Shown: in pieces, positions 1 to 8,563 of the stretch | How positions within the stretch are numbered: position 1 is the first letter of the stretch | Layout: each line of letters begins with the position of its first letter | Assembly (NCBI RefSeq): GCF_000716435.1 | Contig: NZ_JNWO01000001.1 | Coordinates: 434,001-498,000, forward strand | DNA from: Streptomyces xylophagus | GTDB lineage: Bacteria; Actinomycetota; Actinomycetes; Streptomycetales; Streptomycetaceae | Direction of reading: 5' to 3' | Length of the DNA stretch: 64,000 nucleotides | Program-made: the position numbers and the translations under genes | The notes under the pieces: generated by a model | What the model was told of the DNA's origin: nothing | Databases searched by the model: none | What the model saw: only the letters and a program-made list of their open reading frames with translations

Positions 1-927
1 CCCGATCAGGCCGCTTCCGATCTCGCCGCCGAAGCCGTGCGCAAGGCGCTCGCCGCCGCAGGCCTGCCCGCATCGTCGCTCGGTCTGCTCGTCCTCGCCA
101 CCTCTACCCCCGACGAACTGGGCCCGTCGACCGCGTGCCGGGTCCAGGCCCTGGTGGGCGCGGACCGGGCGGTTGCGTTCGACGTGGCGGCCGCCTGCTC
201 GGGCTGGCTGTTCGCCGCCCGTGTCGCCCATGACTGGCTCCGCTCCGGCACCGGCGAACGCTATGCCGCAGTGGTCGGCGTCGAGGTCTACTCCCGCTTC
301 GTCGACCCGGCCGACCGGGCCACGGCGGTGCTCTTCGCCGACGGAGCGGCGGCGACCATCCTCGGACCCGTCCCGGGTGACGGGGGATTCGCCCAGATCC
401 GGCTGGGGTCCGACGGCACCGGCGCGGGCGACGTCCTCATCCCGGCCGGCGGCAGCCGACTCCCCGCCTCCCCCCAGACCCTCGCCGCCCGGCGGCACAA
501 GGTCCACATGGACGGACGGGCCGTTCGGGACTTCATCCTGCGGATCTTCCCGGAGGTCCTCGGCGACGCCCTCGACCGCAACGGTCTGCGGCTGGCGGAC
601 GTCGATCTGCTGGTCTCCCACCAGCCCAACCCCCTGCTGCTGCGCCGCGCCGCGGTCGACGCGGGGCTGCCCGAGGACCGGGTGGTCATCGTCGGGCACG
701 AGGTCGGAAACATCGGCGCCGCCTCCATCCCGTACGCCCTCGCCAGTGCGGACCGCGACGGACGTCTGCGGAGCGGCAGCCGGGTGCTCGTCACCGCGTT
801 CGGCGCCGGCCTCACCTGGGGGAGCACGGTCCTCACCTGGACCAGAGCACCTCACGGCACCGTCCCCCCACCCCGTACGGAGACCCCCCGCACCGACAAC
901 TCCCGCTTCGAAGGAGCCCAGTTGTGA
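1..927 (+). CDS. 3-oxoacyl-ACP synthase III (KASIII/FabH-like), 5' partial
   Basis: Condensing enzyme expected to join an acyl-CoA starter (or related acyl thioester) to malonyl-ACP. The reading frame is open to the left edge, so the true start is outside the window; 308 residues are visible. The FabH triad is intact: Cys in AACSGWLF (visible residue 66), His in SHQPN, Asn in EVGNIGAAS. The usual HQAN motif is altered to HQPN. The TGA overlaps the GTG of the downstream reductase, so the two are translationally coupled. It is the first visible gene of a seven-gene fatty-acyl operon that holds a second KASIII at 4493-5566. Having two KASIII enzymes suggests separate starter or transfer roles (inference); KASIII relatives also act as acyltransferases in secondary metabolism. 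Confidence 0.9.
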   Translation, partial: PDQAASDLAAEAVRKALAAAGLPASSLGLLVLATSTPDELGPSTACRVQALVGADRAVAFDVAAACSGWLFAARVAHDWLRSGTGERYAAVVGVEVYSRFVDPADRATAVLFADGAAATILGPVPGDGGFAQIRLGSDGTGAGDVLIPAGGSRLPASPQTLAARRHKVHMDGRAVRDFILRIFPEVLGDALDRNGLRLADVDLLVSHQPNPLLLRRAAVDAGLPEDRVVIVGHEVGNIGAASIPYALASADRDGRLRSGSRVLVTAFGAGLTWGSTVLTWTRAPHGTVPPPRTETPRTDNSRFEGAQL

Positions 928-1802
928 CCGAGCCCCGCACGTCCAGCGTCGTCGACACCACTGACCCCCTCGCCTCCCTCTTCCGGCTCGACGGCGCCCG
1001 CGTGCTGGTGACCGGCGCTTCCCGAGGCATCGGCCGCGCCATCGCGGTCGCCTGCGCGGAGGCCGGGGCGGATGTCGCCCTGGCGGCCCGCAGCGCCGAC
1101 GCGCTGCACGACGCCGAGCAGGAGGTGCGCAAGCTCGGACGTCAGGCCGTGATCGTGTGCGGTGATCTCGCCGACTCCGGGACGGCCGCACGCGTCGTCG
1201 ACGAGGCGGTCGCCGGGCTGGGCGGTCTCGACGTCCTTGTCCACAACGCGAGCGTCTTCCCGGCCGACGGCTCCGGCACCTCGCATCTGGTCCCCTTCAC
1301 CGAGAGCGGTGCCGCCGAGTGGGACCCGCTGCTCGCCGTGAACATCGGGGCCACCGTCGACCTGTGCCGTGCCGCCCACCCCCACCTCGCCGCGTCACCG
1401 AAGGCGGCTGTCGTCCTGGTGTCGTCCGTGGCCGGGCTCATCGCCACCCCGGCGATGGAGGCGTACGCGGTCACCAAGGCCGCCCAGCTCTCGCTGATGC
1501 GCTCGCTGTCCGTGGGCTGGGCCCGGCAGGGCATCCGGGTCAACGCCCTGTGCCCCGGCTGGGTGCGCACCGACATGACCGAACCGATGCAGCAGCACGC
1601 GCCCCTGTCGGACTGGCTCATGAGCCATGTACCGCAAGGCAGGTGGCTGACGTCCACGGAAGTCGCCGCCGCCGCGCTCTTCCTGGCCGCGCCCGCGGCC
1701 TCGTCCGTCACCGGACACGCCCTGGTCTGCGACGGCGGGGTGTCGGTCCCGGACGGCGGACTCGCCGGCATTCCCAAGCCCGCCTCGCCCTTCGCGGCCT
1801 GA
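924..1802 (+). CDS. SDR-family oxidoreductase (FabG-like ketoreductase)
   Basis: NAD(P)H-dependent short-chain reductase, 292 residues, probably reducing a beta-ketoacyl thioester made by the neighbouring ketosynthases. The Rossmann motif TGASRGIG is at residues 30-37, the NAG-type motif appears as HNAS near 108, and the catalytic Ser (167/168), Tyr181 and Lys185 (YAVTK) are all present. The GTG start overlaps the upstream stop by 4 bp, typical of translational coupling. The N-terminal ~22 residues before the Rossmann fold are longer than in standard FabG. The substrate is inferred from the operon; a stand-alone alcohol dehydrogenase role cannot be excluded. Confidence 0.9.
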   Translation: MTEPRTSSVVDTTDPLASLFRLDGARVLVTGASRGIGRAIAVACAEAGADVALAARSADALHDAEQEVRKLGRQAVIVCGDLADSGTAARVVDEAVAGLGGLDVLVHNASVFPADGSGTSHLVPFTESGAAEWDPLLAVNIGATVDLCRAAHPHLAASPKAAVVLVSSVAGLIATPAMEAYAVTKAAQLSLMRSLSVGWARQGIRVNALCPGWVRTDMTEPMQQHAPLSDWLMSHVPQGRWLTSTEVAAAALFLAAPAASSVTGHALVCDGGVSVPDGGLAGIPKPASPFAA

Positions 1803-1854
1803 ACACCGTACGCACCCCGTCCCGAGGCACCGACTGCCCCAGCAGGAGCGACAG

Positions 1855-2628
1855 ATGACGGACCAGACGCACAGTCCGGAGACGAACGACGACGAGTCCC
1901 TCCACCAGTGGGTGGTGGGGGAGTCCTTCCAACGCGCCACTGTCCAGCTGGACTTCACCACGGCGGCCCAACTCCGCGACCGCTTACGCCGCCGACTCCC
2001 CGACGAGAACGGTCCGTTGCGCATCCGGCCCGGACTCGGCGTCGACGACACCGAGTGGAGCGACCTGACCTCCGAACTGCTCAAGGCGTACGGCGCGGCC
2101 GTACTCCCCGAAGGCCGGCCGCCGAACGCCGTGCCCCGGCACAGCGTCCTCAAGCACAGTCGCGACAACGTTCTCATCGGCGACGCACACGTCGAAGGGG
2201 ACGCGTTTCAGGCGCAGTTGGCCGTCGTCAACGACACCGAGATGCTCAGGGACCACACCGCCGACCAGCAGCACGTACCCGGCATGCTCCTCATCGAGGC
2301 GTCCATCCAACTCGTCACCTGGGCGGTCTCGGAGATCTGGCTCCCACCCGCCGGTCATCCCCCCTACTACGCCGTCATGCACGCCAGCACCTTCGAGTTC
2401 ACCCGGTTCGTGTTCCCGCTGCCCACCCTCCTGAGCGGCACGTTCACCCGCACCGGCCCGGCCGAGGACGACAAGATCCCGCTGAGCGCCGAGGTGCGCG
2501 TGCACCAGGCCGGCCAGGACTGCAGCCGCGTCCGCATCGACCTGCACGCCTTCCGGCCGTCCCTCGTCTTCGCCATCGAAGACGGCCAGGCCCGGCGCAC
2601 CCTGCTGCGCGCCGCCCCCGCCGCATGA
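1855..2628 (+). CDS. AfsA-type hotdog-fold protein
   Basis: 257-residue protein with one AfsA-type hotdog domain in its second half. The signature RDHTADQQHVPGMLLIEAS at residues 132-150 matches the second hotdog of A-factor synthases. The N-terminal ~100 residues have no recognisable domain. Full AfsA enzymes have two hotdogs (about 300 residues), so this is probably not a butyrolactone synthase but a dehydratase or thioesterase-like tailoring enzyme of the operon (inference). AGGAG lies just upstream of the ATG. The gene contains a TTA codon at 1984-1986, so translation should need the bldA leucyl-tRNA. Its stop overlaps the start of the oxidase gene by 4 bp. Confidence 0.8.
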   Translation: MTDQTHSPETNDDESLHQWVVGESFQRATVQLDFTTAAQLRDRLRRRLPDENGPLRIRPGLGVDDTEWSDLTSELLKAYGAAVLPEGRPPNAVPRHSVLKHSRDNVLIGDAHVEGDAFQAQLAVVNDTEMLRDHTADQQHVPGMLLIEASIQLVTWAVSEIWLPPAGHPPYYAVMHASTFEFTRFVFPLPTLLSGTFTRTGPAEDDKIPLSAEVRVHQAGQDCSRVRIDLHAFRPSLVFAIEDGQARRTLLRAAPAA

Positions 2629-4496
2629 CCGCCGACCAGGCGGCCACCGAGGCCGCGCAGCCGCTCCGGCGACTCCTCCACGGCGAGACCCGGCCGGACG
2701 TCGACGCCCTGGACGGCCTGCTCGACACCCCGCCGTTCACCCGCTCGGCACCGCCCTACGGCCCCGACCGGCACACACGGACCTACGACCGGCTGCGCGC
2801 CCTGGGCGAATGGGTGGGCGGAGTGAAAGCGCTGCAGCAAGACCCCGCCAAACTGCTCGCGGTACTGGAGTGGTCCGCCATCGTCGACCCGGCGCTGTTC
2901 CTCGCCGGCACCGTGCAGTACGCGGTGTGCGTCTCGGCCATCACCGAACTCGGCAGGCCGGGACCGTACTTGGGACCGTTGATGGACGAAGTGGACCGGC
3001 ACGAGACCTTCGGATCCATCATGATCACCGAGATCGGCCGCGGCAACAGCCACCTCGCCACCCGCACCGAAGCCCGATTCGACCCCGCCACAAGGGAGTT
3101 CACCTTACGCACCCCCGACCCCGGCGCGGCCAAGTTCATGGCCCACGTCGCCGGCACGGGCCGCGCCCACATGGCCATCGTCTACGCCCGGCTGCTTCTC
3201 GGCAGCCAGGAGTGCGGGGTGTTCCCCTTCGCGGTCCGCATCCGCGACGGCGACCGTGTCACGGAGGGCGTGCACATCACCGAACTCCCCGAGACCACCT
3301 CGGTACCGCTCAACTACGCCCTCGTCACCTTCGACAACACCCGCGTGCCCTACGACGGTTGGCTCCACGACGACGCCTCCATCACGCCCGACGGCGAGTT
3401 CTCCGACCCCCTCGGTGACCCGGACCGCCGCCTGGTGCGCTCCCTCTCGGTCTCCTCCAACGCCTCCACCGGCGCCGCGTCCGCCCTCACCGCGGCAGCA
3501 CGCGCCGCCGTCACCATCGGCATCCGCCACAGCCAACAGCGCCTCACGATGGGCCGGTTGCGCGCCAACCTCCCTGTGCTGCACTACCGCACCCAGCAAG
3601 AAGCCCTCTACGGCGTCCTCGCCGAGGTGTACGCGTGCAGCTTCCTCGTCACCCGCGTCAAAGCGCAGTACGTCCGACAGCGAAGCGCGCGCACGGACCT
3701 GCCCGAGTCCCAGCGCCCGGTGTGGGCACCCTGGGCCTCGGTCAGCCGCGAACAGGCGCTGACCAAGGCCGCCGCGACCCGCGTCCTGCAGAACGCGGCC
3801 GGAGTGTGCCGCGAACGAGCGGGCGCCCAGGGCCTGTTGACCGTCAACCGGCTCCTCGAGTACGAGGGCCTGGCGCAGGTGTTCCAGGCCGCGGCGGGCG
3901 ACAACCTCCTCATCAGGCTGGACGCAGGAAAGCAGCTCGTCGAGGACCTCACGCACACCGTCCCGGTCCCGACAACCGTGGACGACCTGACCTCCCCCGA
4001 CGGGGTGCTGGCGCTGGCGCTCCTCCGCGAGCGCGGGCTCCTCACCGAACTGCGCGGCCGAGTCGATGGCGCCCCGGTGGAGGAGAAGACCGCCTTCGAG
4101 ACCTGGAACCCCCTGCTCCCCGACCTCGTCACCCTCGCCGACGCACATCAACAACGCCTGCTCCTGGAGGCGTTCGCGGAAGCGGTCGCGGAAGCCGACT
4201 CCGCCTCCACCGGTACCGAAGGGACGCCGCACCTCACCGCCCTGCATGCCCTCTACGCCCTGTATGCCCTGAACTCACTGGAACAGAGCTTGAGTTGGCA
4301 CCTGGAGAGCGGATCGCTCACCTCCTCGGACGCCACCCGCGTGCACCGGGAACGCGACCGCGCCCTGGACGCCGTACACCCTCATCTGGCCGTCCTCCTC
4401 GACGGATTCGCGCTGCCGGACGCGCGGTTGAGGGCTCCGATGGCCGAACAGGACGTCGTGGCGGCCCTGTTCGCGAGCGGCGGGCCGACGCCGTGA
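2625..4496 (+). CDS. Acyl-CoA oxidase/dehydrogenase-family flavoprotein
   Basis: 623-residue protein resembling acyl-CoA oxidases (FAD enzymes that make trans-2-enoyl thioesters). Family-like segments include SIMITEIGRGNSHLATRTEA and KFMAHVAGTGRAHMAIVYARL, followed by a long helical C-terminal half as in ACOX enzymes. The ATG at 2625 overlaps the previous stop; the frame stays open far upstream but that part is antisense-like noise. It has a TTA codon at 3105-3107. In this operon it probably introduces a double bond into an ACP- or CoA-bound acyl chain. An acyl-CoA oxidase is also required for avenolide-type butenolide autoregulators in Streptomyces, so a signalling-molecule role is possible but unproven. 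Confidence 0.82.
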   Translation: MTADQAATEAAQPLRRLLHGETRPDVDALDGLLDTPPFTRSAPPYGPDRHTRTYDRLRALGEWVGGVKALQQDPAKLLAVLEWSAIVDPALFLAGTVQYAVCVSAITELGRPGPYLGPLMDEVDRHETFGSIMITEIGRGNSHLATRTEARFDPATREFTLRTPDPGAAKFMAHVAGTGRAHMAIVYARLLLGSQECGVFPFAVRIRDGDRVTEGVHITELPETTSVPLNYALVTFDNTRVPYDGWLHDDASITPDGEFSDPLGDPDRRLVRSLSVSSNASTGAASALTAAARAAVTIGIRHSQQRLTMGRLRANLPVLHYRTQQEALYGVLAEVYACSFLVTRVKAQYVRQRSARTDLPESQRPVWAPWASVSREQALTKAAATRVLQNAAGVCRERAGAQGLLTVNRLLEYEGLAQVFQAAAGDNLLIRLDAGKQLVEDLTHTVPVPTTVDDLTSPDGVLALALLRERGLLTELRGRVDGAPVEEKTAFETWNPLLPDLVTLADAHQQRLLLEAFAEAVAEADSASTGTEGTPHLTALHALYALYALNSLEQSLSWHLESGSLTSSDATRVHRERDRALDAVHPHLAVLLDGFALPDARLRAPMAEQDVVAALFASGGPTP

Positions 4497-5566
4497 GCGC
4501 CGCCGCGGTGATCACGGGGTTGGGGGCCGCCCTGCCACCGGACCGGATCACCAACGAGCAGCTGGTCCGTGAAGGCCTGGACACCTCGGACGCGTGGATC
4601 CGCAGCCGCACCGGGATCCGCAGCCGCCATCGTGTCCGCCCCGGCACCACGACAGGCGATCTGGCGGTGGCCGCAGCCCGCGGCGCACTCGAGTCGGCCG
4701 GCGCGCACGACGCCGGTCTGCTGATCCTGGCGACCACGACTCCCGACCGCCGATGCCCGGCCACCGCACCCGAGTTGGCTGCCCGGCTCGGCATGACCGG
4801 TACTCCGGCCTTCGACCTCGCGGCCGTCTGCTCCGGCTTCGTCTACGCGGCCGCCGTCGCCTCGGCGCTGCTCATGGCGGGCGCGTACGACAGTGTGCTG
4901 CTCGTCGCGGCCGAGACCTACTCGACGATCGTGGACCCGCACGACCGGGAGACCGCCGTCATCTTCGGCGACGGCGCGGGCGCCGCGTACCTGACACGAG
5001 GACACCGACGGGACCCCGGAGCCCTGGTCCACTTCGACCTCGGCAGCGACGGCACGGGCGGCGACCTGATCACGATCCCCGCGGGTGGCTCCAGTCGGCC
5101 GTACGCGGACGCACTGCCACCGCGAGAGGAGCGTTACTTCCGCATGCGCGGGCGGGAGGTGTACGGCCGGGCCGTACGGCAGATGGCCGCTTCCTCCCGG
5201 ACGGTCCTCGGCCGGGCGGGCTGGTCCACCGACTCCATCACCGCCTTCGTCGCGCACCAGGCCAACCAGCGCATCCTCGACTCCGTGGCCGACCGGCTGG
5301 GCATTCCGCCGGACCGCTGCCACGGAAACCTGCGCGATGTCGGCAACACCGCGGCGGCCTCCCTTCCCCTCGCCCTCGCCGACACCGCCGCCCGAGGCGC
5401 CGTACCACCAGGCGCACGCACCCTGCTCACCGCCTTCGGCGGCGGCCTGACCTGGGGCTCGATCGCCATGACATGGCCCCAGGCGAAGCCCGTCCGACAC
5501 ACCCCCGAACTCCACCCCGCACACAAGGAGACCGATTCATGTCTGCCGTCTACGACCACCTCGTGA
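4493..5566 (+). CDS. 3-oxoacyl-ACP synthase III (FabH-like), second copy
   Basis: 357-residue KASIII with a complete triad: Cys113 in AVCSGF, His255 in AHQAN, Asn285 in DVGNTAAAS. Motif wording is closer to housekeeping FabH than in the first copy. The GTG start overlaps the oxidase stop by 4 bp, and the 3' end overlaps the ACP start by 28 bp, an unusually long overlap. It probably primes chain synthesis on the adjacent ACP. The C-terminal ~25 residues after MTWPQ are out of family and run into the ACP ribosome-binding region, so the last codons may be dispensable. Confidence 0.92.
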   Translation: MSAAAVITGLGAALPPDRITNEQLVREGLDTSDAWIRSRTGIRSRHRVRPGTTTGDLAVAAARGALESAGAHDAGLLILATTTPDRRCPATAPELAARLGMTGTPAFDLAAVCSGFVYAAAVASALLMAGAYDSVLLVAAETYSTIVDPHDRETAVIFGDGAGAAYLTRGHRRDPGALVHFDLGSDGTGGDLITIPAGGSSRPYADALPPREERYFRMRGREVYGRAVRQMAASSRTVLGRAGWSTDSITAFVAHQANQRILDSVADRLGIPPDRCHGNLRDVGNTAAASLPLALADTAARGAVPPGARTLLTAFGGGLTWGSIAMTWPQAKPVRHTPELHPAHKETDSCLPSTTTS

Positions 5567-5778
5567 CCACACTCACCGGCAAGTTCGAGGTCCCCGCCGA
5601 CACCGTCCGACCGGAGGCCTCCTACGACGACCTCGGTCTCGACTCCCTCGCCGTGGTGGAACTGTTCTTAACCCTCCAGGAGGAGTGGGCGGTACCGCTC
5701 GACGACTCCGAGGCGACGGGCACCCTCACCGTGGGGGAGACCGTCGGCCTCGTCGAGAAGTTGAAGACGGGGGCGTGA
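5539..5778 (+). CDS. Acyl carrier protein
   Basis: 79-residue acyl carrier protein. The phosphopantetheine attachment site is Ser36 in DLGLDSLAVVEL, with an acidic four-helix profile around it. The ATG follows AAGGAG at a good distance. It overlaps the KASIII gene upstream by 28 bp and the KASII gene downstream by 4 bp, so the three products are probably made together. Codon 44 is TTA (5668-5670), making this the third TTA-containing gene of the operon. It is the likely carrier for the operon's own acyl chain, distinct from the housekeeping fatty-acid ACP. Confidence 0.93.
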   Translation: MSAVYDHLVTTLTGKFEVPADTVRPEASYDDLGLDSLAVVELFLTLQEEWAVPLDDSEATGTLTVGETVGLVEKLKTGA

Positions 5779-7010
5779 CCGCCGTGGGCGGAAGGCCGGA
5801 GGTGGTGGTGACCGGGATCGGTCTCGTCACCCCGGCGGGAATCGGACGGGAACAGACCTGGGAGCGTGTCTGCGCCGGCCGTCCGACGGCCACGGACGAC
5901 CCGGAACTGGACGGAATGCCGGTCGGTTTCTCCTGCCGGATTCCCGACTTCGACCCGGGCATCCACGTACCGGGGGTGCAGCAGTGGCGCGTGGACCGCT
6001 GCACACTTCTCGCCCTCGCCGCCGCCCGGGAAGCGGTCGGTGACGCCGGACTGGAGCCGAGAGACTGGGACGGGGACCGCGTCGCCGTGGTCGTCGGATC
6101 GAGCGCAGGCGGGATCGCCACGCTCGAACAGCAGCAGGACCGGCTGCGGGAGCACGGACCGGCCCTGGTCTCACCGCTCACGCTGCCGATGTTCCTGCCC
6201 AACATGGCGGCCGGCCAGATCGCCATCGATCTGCGCGCACGCGGGCCGGTCCTGCAGACCGGCACCGCCTGCGCCTCGGGCGCCACCGCGATCGGCATCG
6301 CCGTCGACCTGCTCCGCTCGGGCGCCTGCGACCTCGCGCTCGCCGGAGGCACGGACGCCATGGTGACCCGCCTCTGTTCGGCCGCCCTGTTCCGTACGGG
6401 AGCACTGTCGCGGCGCGTCGAGGACCCGTCCGGAGCCTCCCGTCCCTTCGACGCGGGCCGGGACGGATTCGTCCTGGCCGAGGGTGCGGGCGTCCTCGTC
6501 CTCGAACGCGCGCCCGACGCCGTCGCCCGCCGTGTCCGGCGCTACGCCGCGCTCGCGGGCCACGGCGCGTCCGCCGACGCCCACCACCAGACGGCGCCCC
6601 ACCCGCACGGAGCGGGCGCCGAACTCGCTATGCGCCGGTCCCTGGCCGACGCCGACGCCTCACCCGCCGACGTGGATCACGTCAACGCCCATGGAACCAG
6701 CACTCCGATGAACGACCGGATCGAAGCCACGGTCATCGAACGGGTGTTGAGCGGTCGCCCCTCCGTCACCGGGGCGAAAGGCGTCACCGGTCACACCATG
6801 GGCGCGGCCGGAGCGATCGAGGCCGCGCTCACCGCCCTGACCGTCTTCCACGCGACCACCCCGCCCACGGCGAATCTCCGACTCCCCCTGAATGAAGCCG
6901 AGTTGGACCTGGTGAGCGGAGGTGCCAGAGCCGGCAAGGTCTCCTTGGCCCTCAGCAACTCGTTCGGCTTCGGCGGTCACAACGCGGTGCTGGCCTTCAG
7001 GCCGGCCTGA
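5775..7010 (+). CDS. 3-oxoacyl-ACP synthase II (KASII/FabF-like)
   Basis: 411-residue elongating ketosynthase with an intact Cys-His-His triad: Cys166 in GTACASGA, His306 in NAHGTSTP, His340 in GVTGHTMGAAGA. The GTG start overlaps the ACP stop by 4 bp. No chain-length-factor partner is adjacent, so this looks like a FabF-type homodimer rather than an aromatic type II PKS. With the ACP, reductase and hotdog protein it could run one or a few elongation rounds. It is the last gene of the operon; 170 bp follow before the regulator. Confidence 0.93.
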   Translation: MTAVGGRPEVVVTGIGLVTPAGIGREQTWERVCAGRPTATDDPELDGMPVGFSCRIPDFDPGIHVPGVQQWRVDRCTLLALAAAREAVGDAGLEPRDWDGDRVAVVVGSSAGGIATLEQQQDRLREHGPALVSPLTLPMFLPNMAAGQIAIDLRARGPVLQTGTACASGATAIGIAVDLLRSGACDLALAGGTDAMVTRLCSAALFRTGALSRRVEDPSGASRPFDAGRDGFVLAEGAGVLVLERAPDAVARRVRRYAALAGHGASADAHHQTAPHPHGAGAELAMRRSLADADASPADVDHVNAHGTSTPMNDRIEATVIERVLSGRPSVTGAKGVTGHTMGAAGAIEAALTALTVFHATTPPTANLRLPLNEAELDLVSGGARAGKVSLALSNSFGFGGHNAVLAFRPA

Positions 7011-7180
7011 GCGGGCGTAGCGGAGGTCGAACGGATCAATCATCGTGATCACGCCTCTCAACGGTCTGGGAAGAACAGTCTGGAAACAGTGAATTGGCAA
7101 TGGAGAGAAGAATAATGATCGATATGTTTTGGATAGTTAGAGGCGCGGCGTGAAGCCGCCGAATGGGCTAGGAGAGGCGG

Positions 7181-8440
7181 ATGGCGCGGATACGCGTTCC
7201 CAATACCCGGCTGCGTGCGCTGATCGAGGAGACGGACTGGACCCAGGGAGGCCTCGCACGCGCGGTGAACGCGGTGGCGGCCGAGGCGGGGACGGTCCTG
7301 CGGTACGACCGGACGACGGTGGCCCACTGGCTGGCGGGCAGTCATCCGATGCCGCGCGTGCAGCCGCTGGCCTGTGAGGCGCTCAGCCGGCGCTGCGGCC
7401 GTGTCATCACCGCCGAGGAGGCGGGCTTCGTGAGTCAAGACTCTGTTGCCTTCGCCCAGTTGGCGTCTCGGGACGCCGACGGCCTCGTAGGGCTGCTGCA
7501 CGAACTGTCCGGCTCGGTTCCCTACCGGCCCGCACGGACCCGGCCGGCGAGCCGGGCCCCGGCCACCGGACCGCCGTCCGGGGCCGCACGGACACCGAGC
7601 ACGCGGAACTCGGCGTCCTTGTTCTTCACCCGGACCCTGCAATCACAGGGTGGCGGATTCGCCCGCGGCACCCTGCGCACCTACCTGGCCGAAGCGGTGG
7701 CCGGCCAACTGCGCGGCGCGCGGGGCCAGGCACGGCAGGAGCGGTACGCCGAGGCATCACAACTCGCCCTCGTCCTCGGCCGTATGTACGCGGACGACCT
7801 GCGCAACGGCGAGGCGCAGCACTGTTACCTGAGGGCACGGGAGTTGGCGGTGACCGCCGGGAACCGGGAGTTGACGGTGATCGCCCTGCGGACCCTGAGC
7901 TCGCAGGCGTACGGACTCGGGCATCTGCGGATCGCCGACGAGGTCGCCCGGGCGGCGGTCAGAACCGCGCGCGACGCCCCGCGCGCCGTACGGGCCTTCG
8001 CCCAGGCCCAGTTGGCGGTGACGGCGGCCGGCCGCGGCGAGCGCAAGGACGCGTTGCGCGCGCTCTCCGAGGCCGAGAGCGGCGTAGGTCCGGTAGGCCC
8101 GGAGGAAGCGGGGCGGCATCCCTTCGAGTCCTACGCCCGCGCCGACTTCGAATTCCAGCGCGGCGAGGCCCTGATGGCGCTGCGCGAGGCCGCGGAAGCG
8201 GTACCCGCCTTCGAGTACGCCCTGGCCGCCCGCACCCCGGACGACCGCCGGGGTGCGGCACTGACCCGGCTGCGCCTGGCGGACGTACTCCTGCCGCTCG
8301 GACGCGTGGACGAAACGCGTGCCCTGGAACGGGAGTTGGCCAACGACGGCGACGACCTGCGATCGGCGGCGGTCACGCAACGGAAGCAGGACCTGCGGCG
8401 CTCGCTGTCGCGGTTCAGTGGTGGACCGCGCGCCTCGTGA
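7181..8440 (+). CDS. HTH/TPR-type transcriptional regulator
   Basis: 419-residue regulator. The N-terminus (residues 1-85; TQGGLARAVNAVA then YDRTTVAHWLAG) reads as a helix-turn-helix typical of Streptomyces regulators with C-terminal tetratricopeptide-like repeats. Residues 150-400 are Ala/Leu/Arg-rich helices in pairs (for example QLALVLGRMYADDLRNGEAQ), consistent with TPRs. A strong AGGAGAGG site precedes the ATG. It lies between the acyl operon and the butyrolactone genes, so a pathway-level or developmental role is likely (inference). The relation to NsdA-type regulators is a family resemblance only. A perfect hairpin follows the stop. Confidence 0.8.
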   Translation: MARIRVPNTRLRALIEETDWTQGGLARAVNAVAAEAGTVLRYDRTTVAHWLAGSHPMPRVQPLACEALSRRCGRVITAEEAGFVSQDSVAFAQLASRDADGLVGLLHELSGSVPYRPARTRPASRAPATGPPSGAARTPSTRNSASLFFTRTLQSQGGGFARGTLRTYLAEAVAGQLRGARGQARQERYAEASQLALVLGRMYADDLRNGEAQHCYLRARELAVTAGNRELTVIALRTLSSQAYGLGHLRIADEVARAAVRTARDAPRAVRAFAQAQLAVTAAGRGERKDALRALSEAESGVGPVGPEEAGRHPFESYARADFEFQRGEALMALREAAEAVPAFEYALAARTPDDRRGAALTRLRLADVLLPLGRVDETRALERELANDGDDLRSAAVTQRKQDLRRSLSRFSGGPRAS

Positions 8441-8454
8441 ACGCGGTGGCGACG

Positions 8455-8485
8455 GACGCCTGTCCTTCGGGCGGGGACAGGCGTC
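8455..8485 (+). terminator. Strong hairpin, probable terminator
   Basis: An 11-bp perfect inverted repeat (GACGCCTGTCC at 8455-8465, GGACAGGCGTC at 8475-8485) with a 9-nt loop starts 15 bp after the regulator stop and lies before the convergent afsA-like gene. No U-tract follows, as is common in high-GC actinomycetes. It could serve both strands. Confidence 0.65.
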
Positions 8486-8563
8486 AGTCGCAGGTCGACC
8501 AGGGGTGAGAAGGCGCGGGTGGGGTGAACGGCGTGAACGTCCGTCCTCGACCGGGAGGGTGAA

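Noticed and set aside
1908..2624. N-terminal extension of the acyl-CoA oxidase frame
   Set aside because: Overlaps the AfsA-type hotdog gene out of frame and is Arg/Pro/His-rich noise; the ATG at 2625 starts the real fold.
7011..7180. Possible autoregulator box upstream of the HTH/TPR regulator (CGTGATCACG palindrome, GTCTGG direct repeats)
   Set aside because: Neither resembles a receptor consensus well, and no clear -35/-10 spacing could be assigned.
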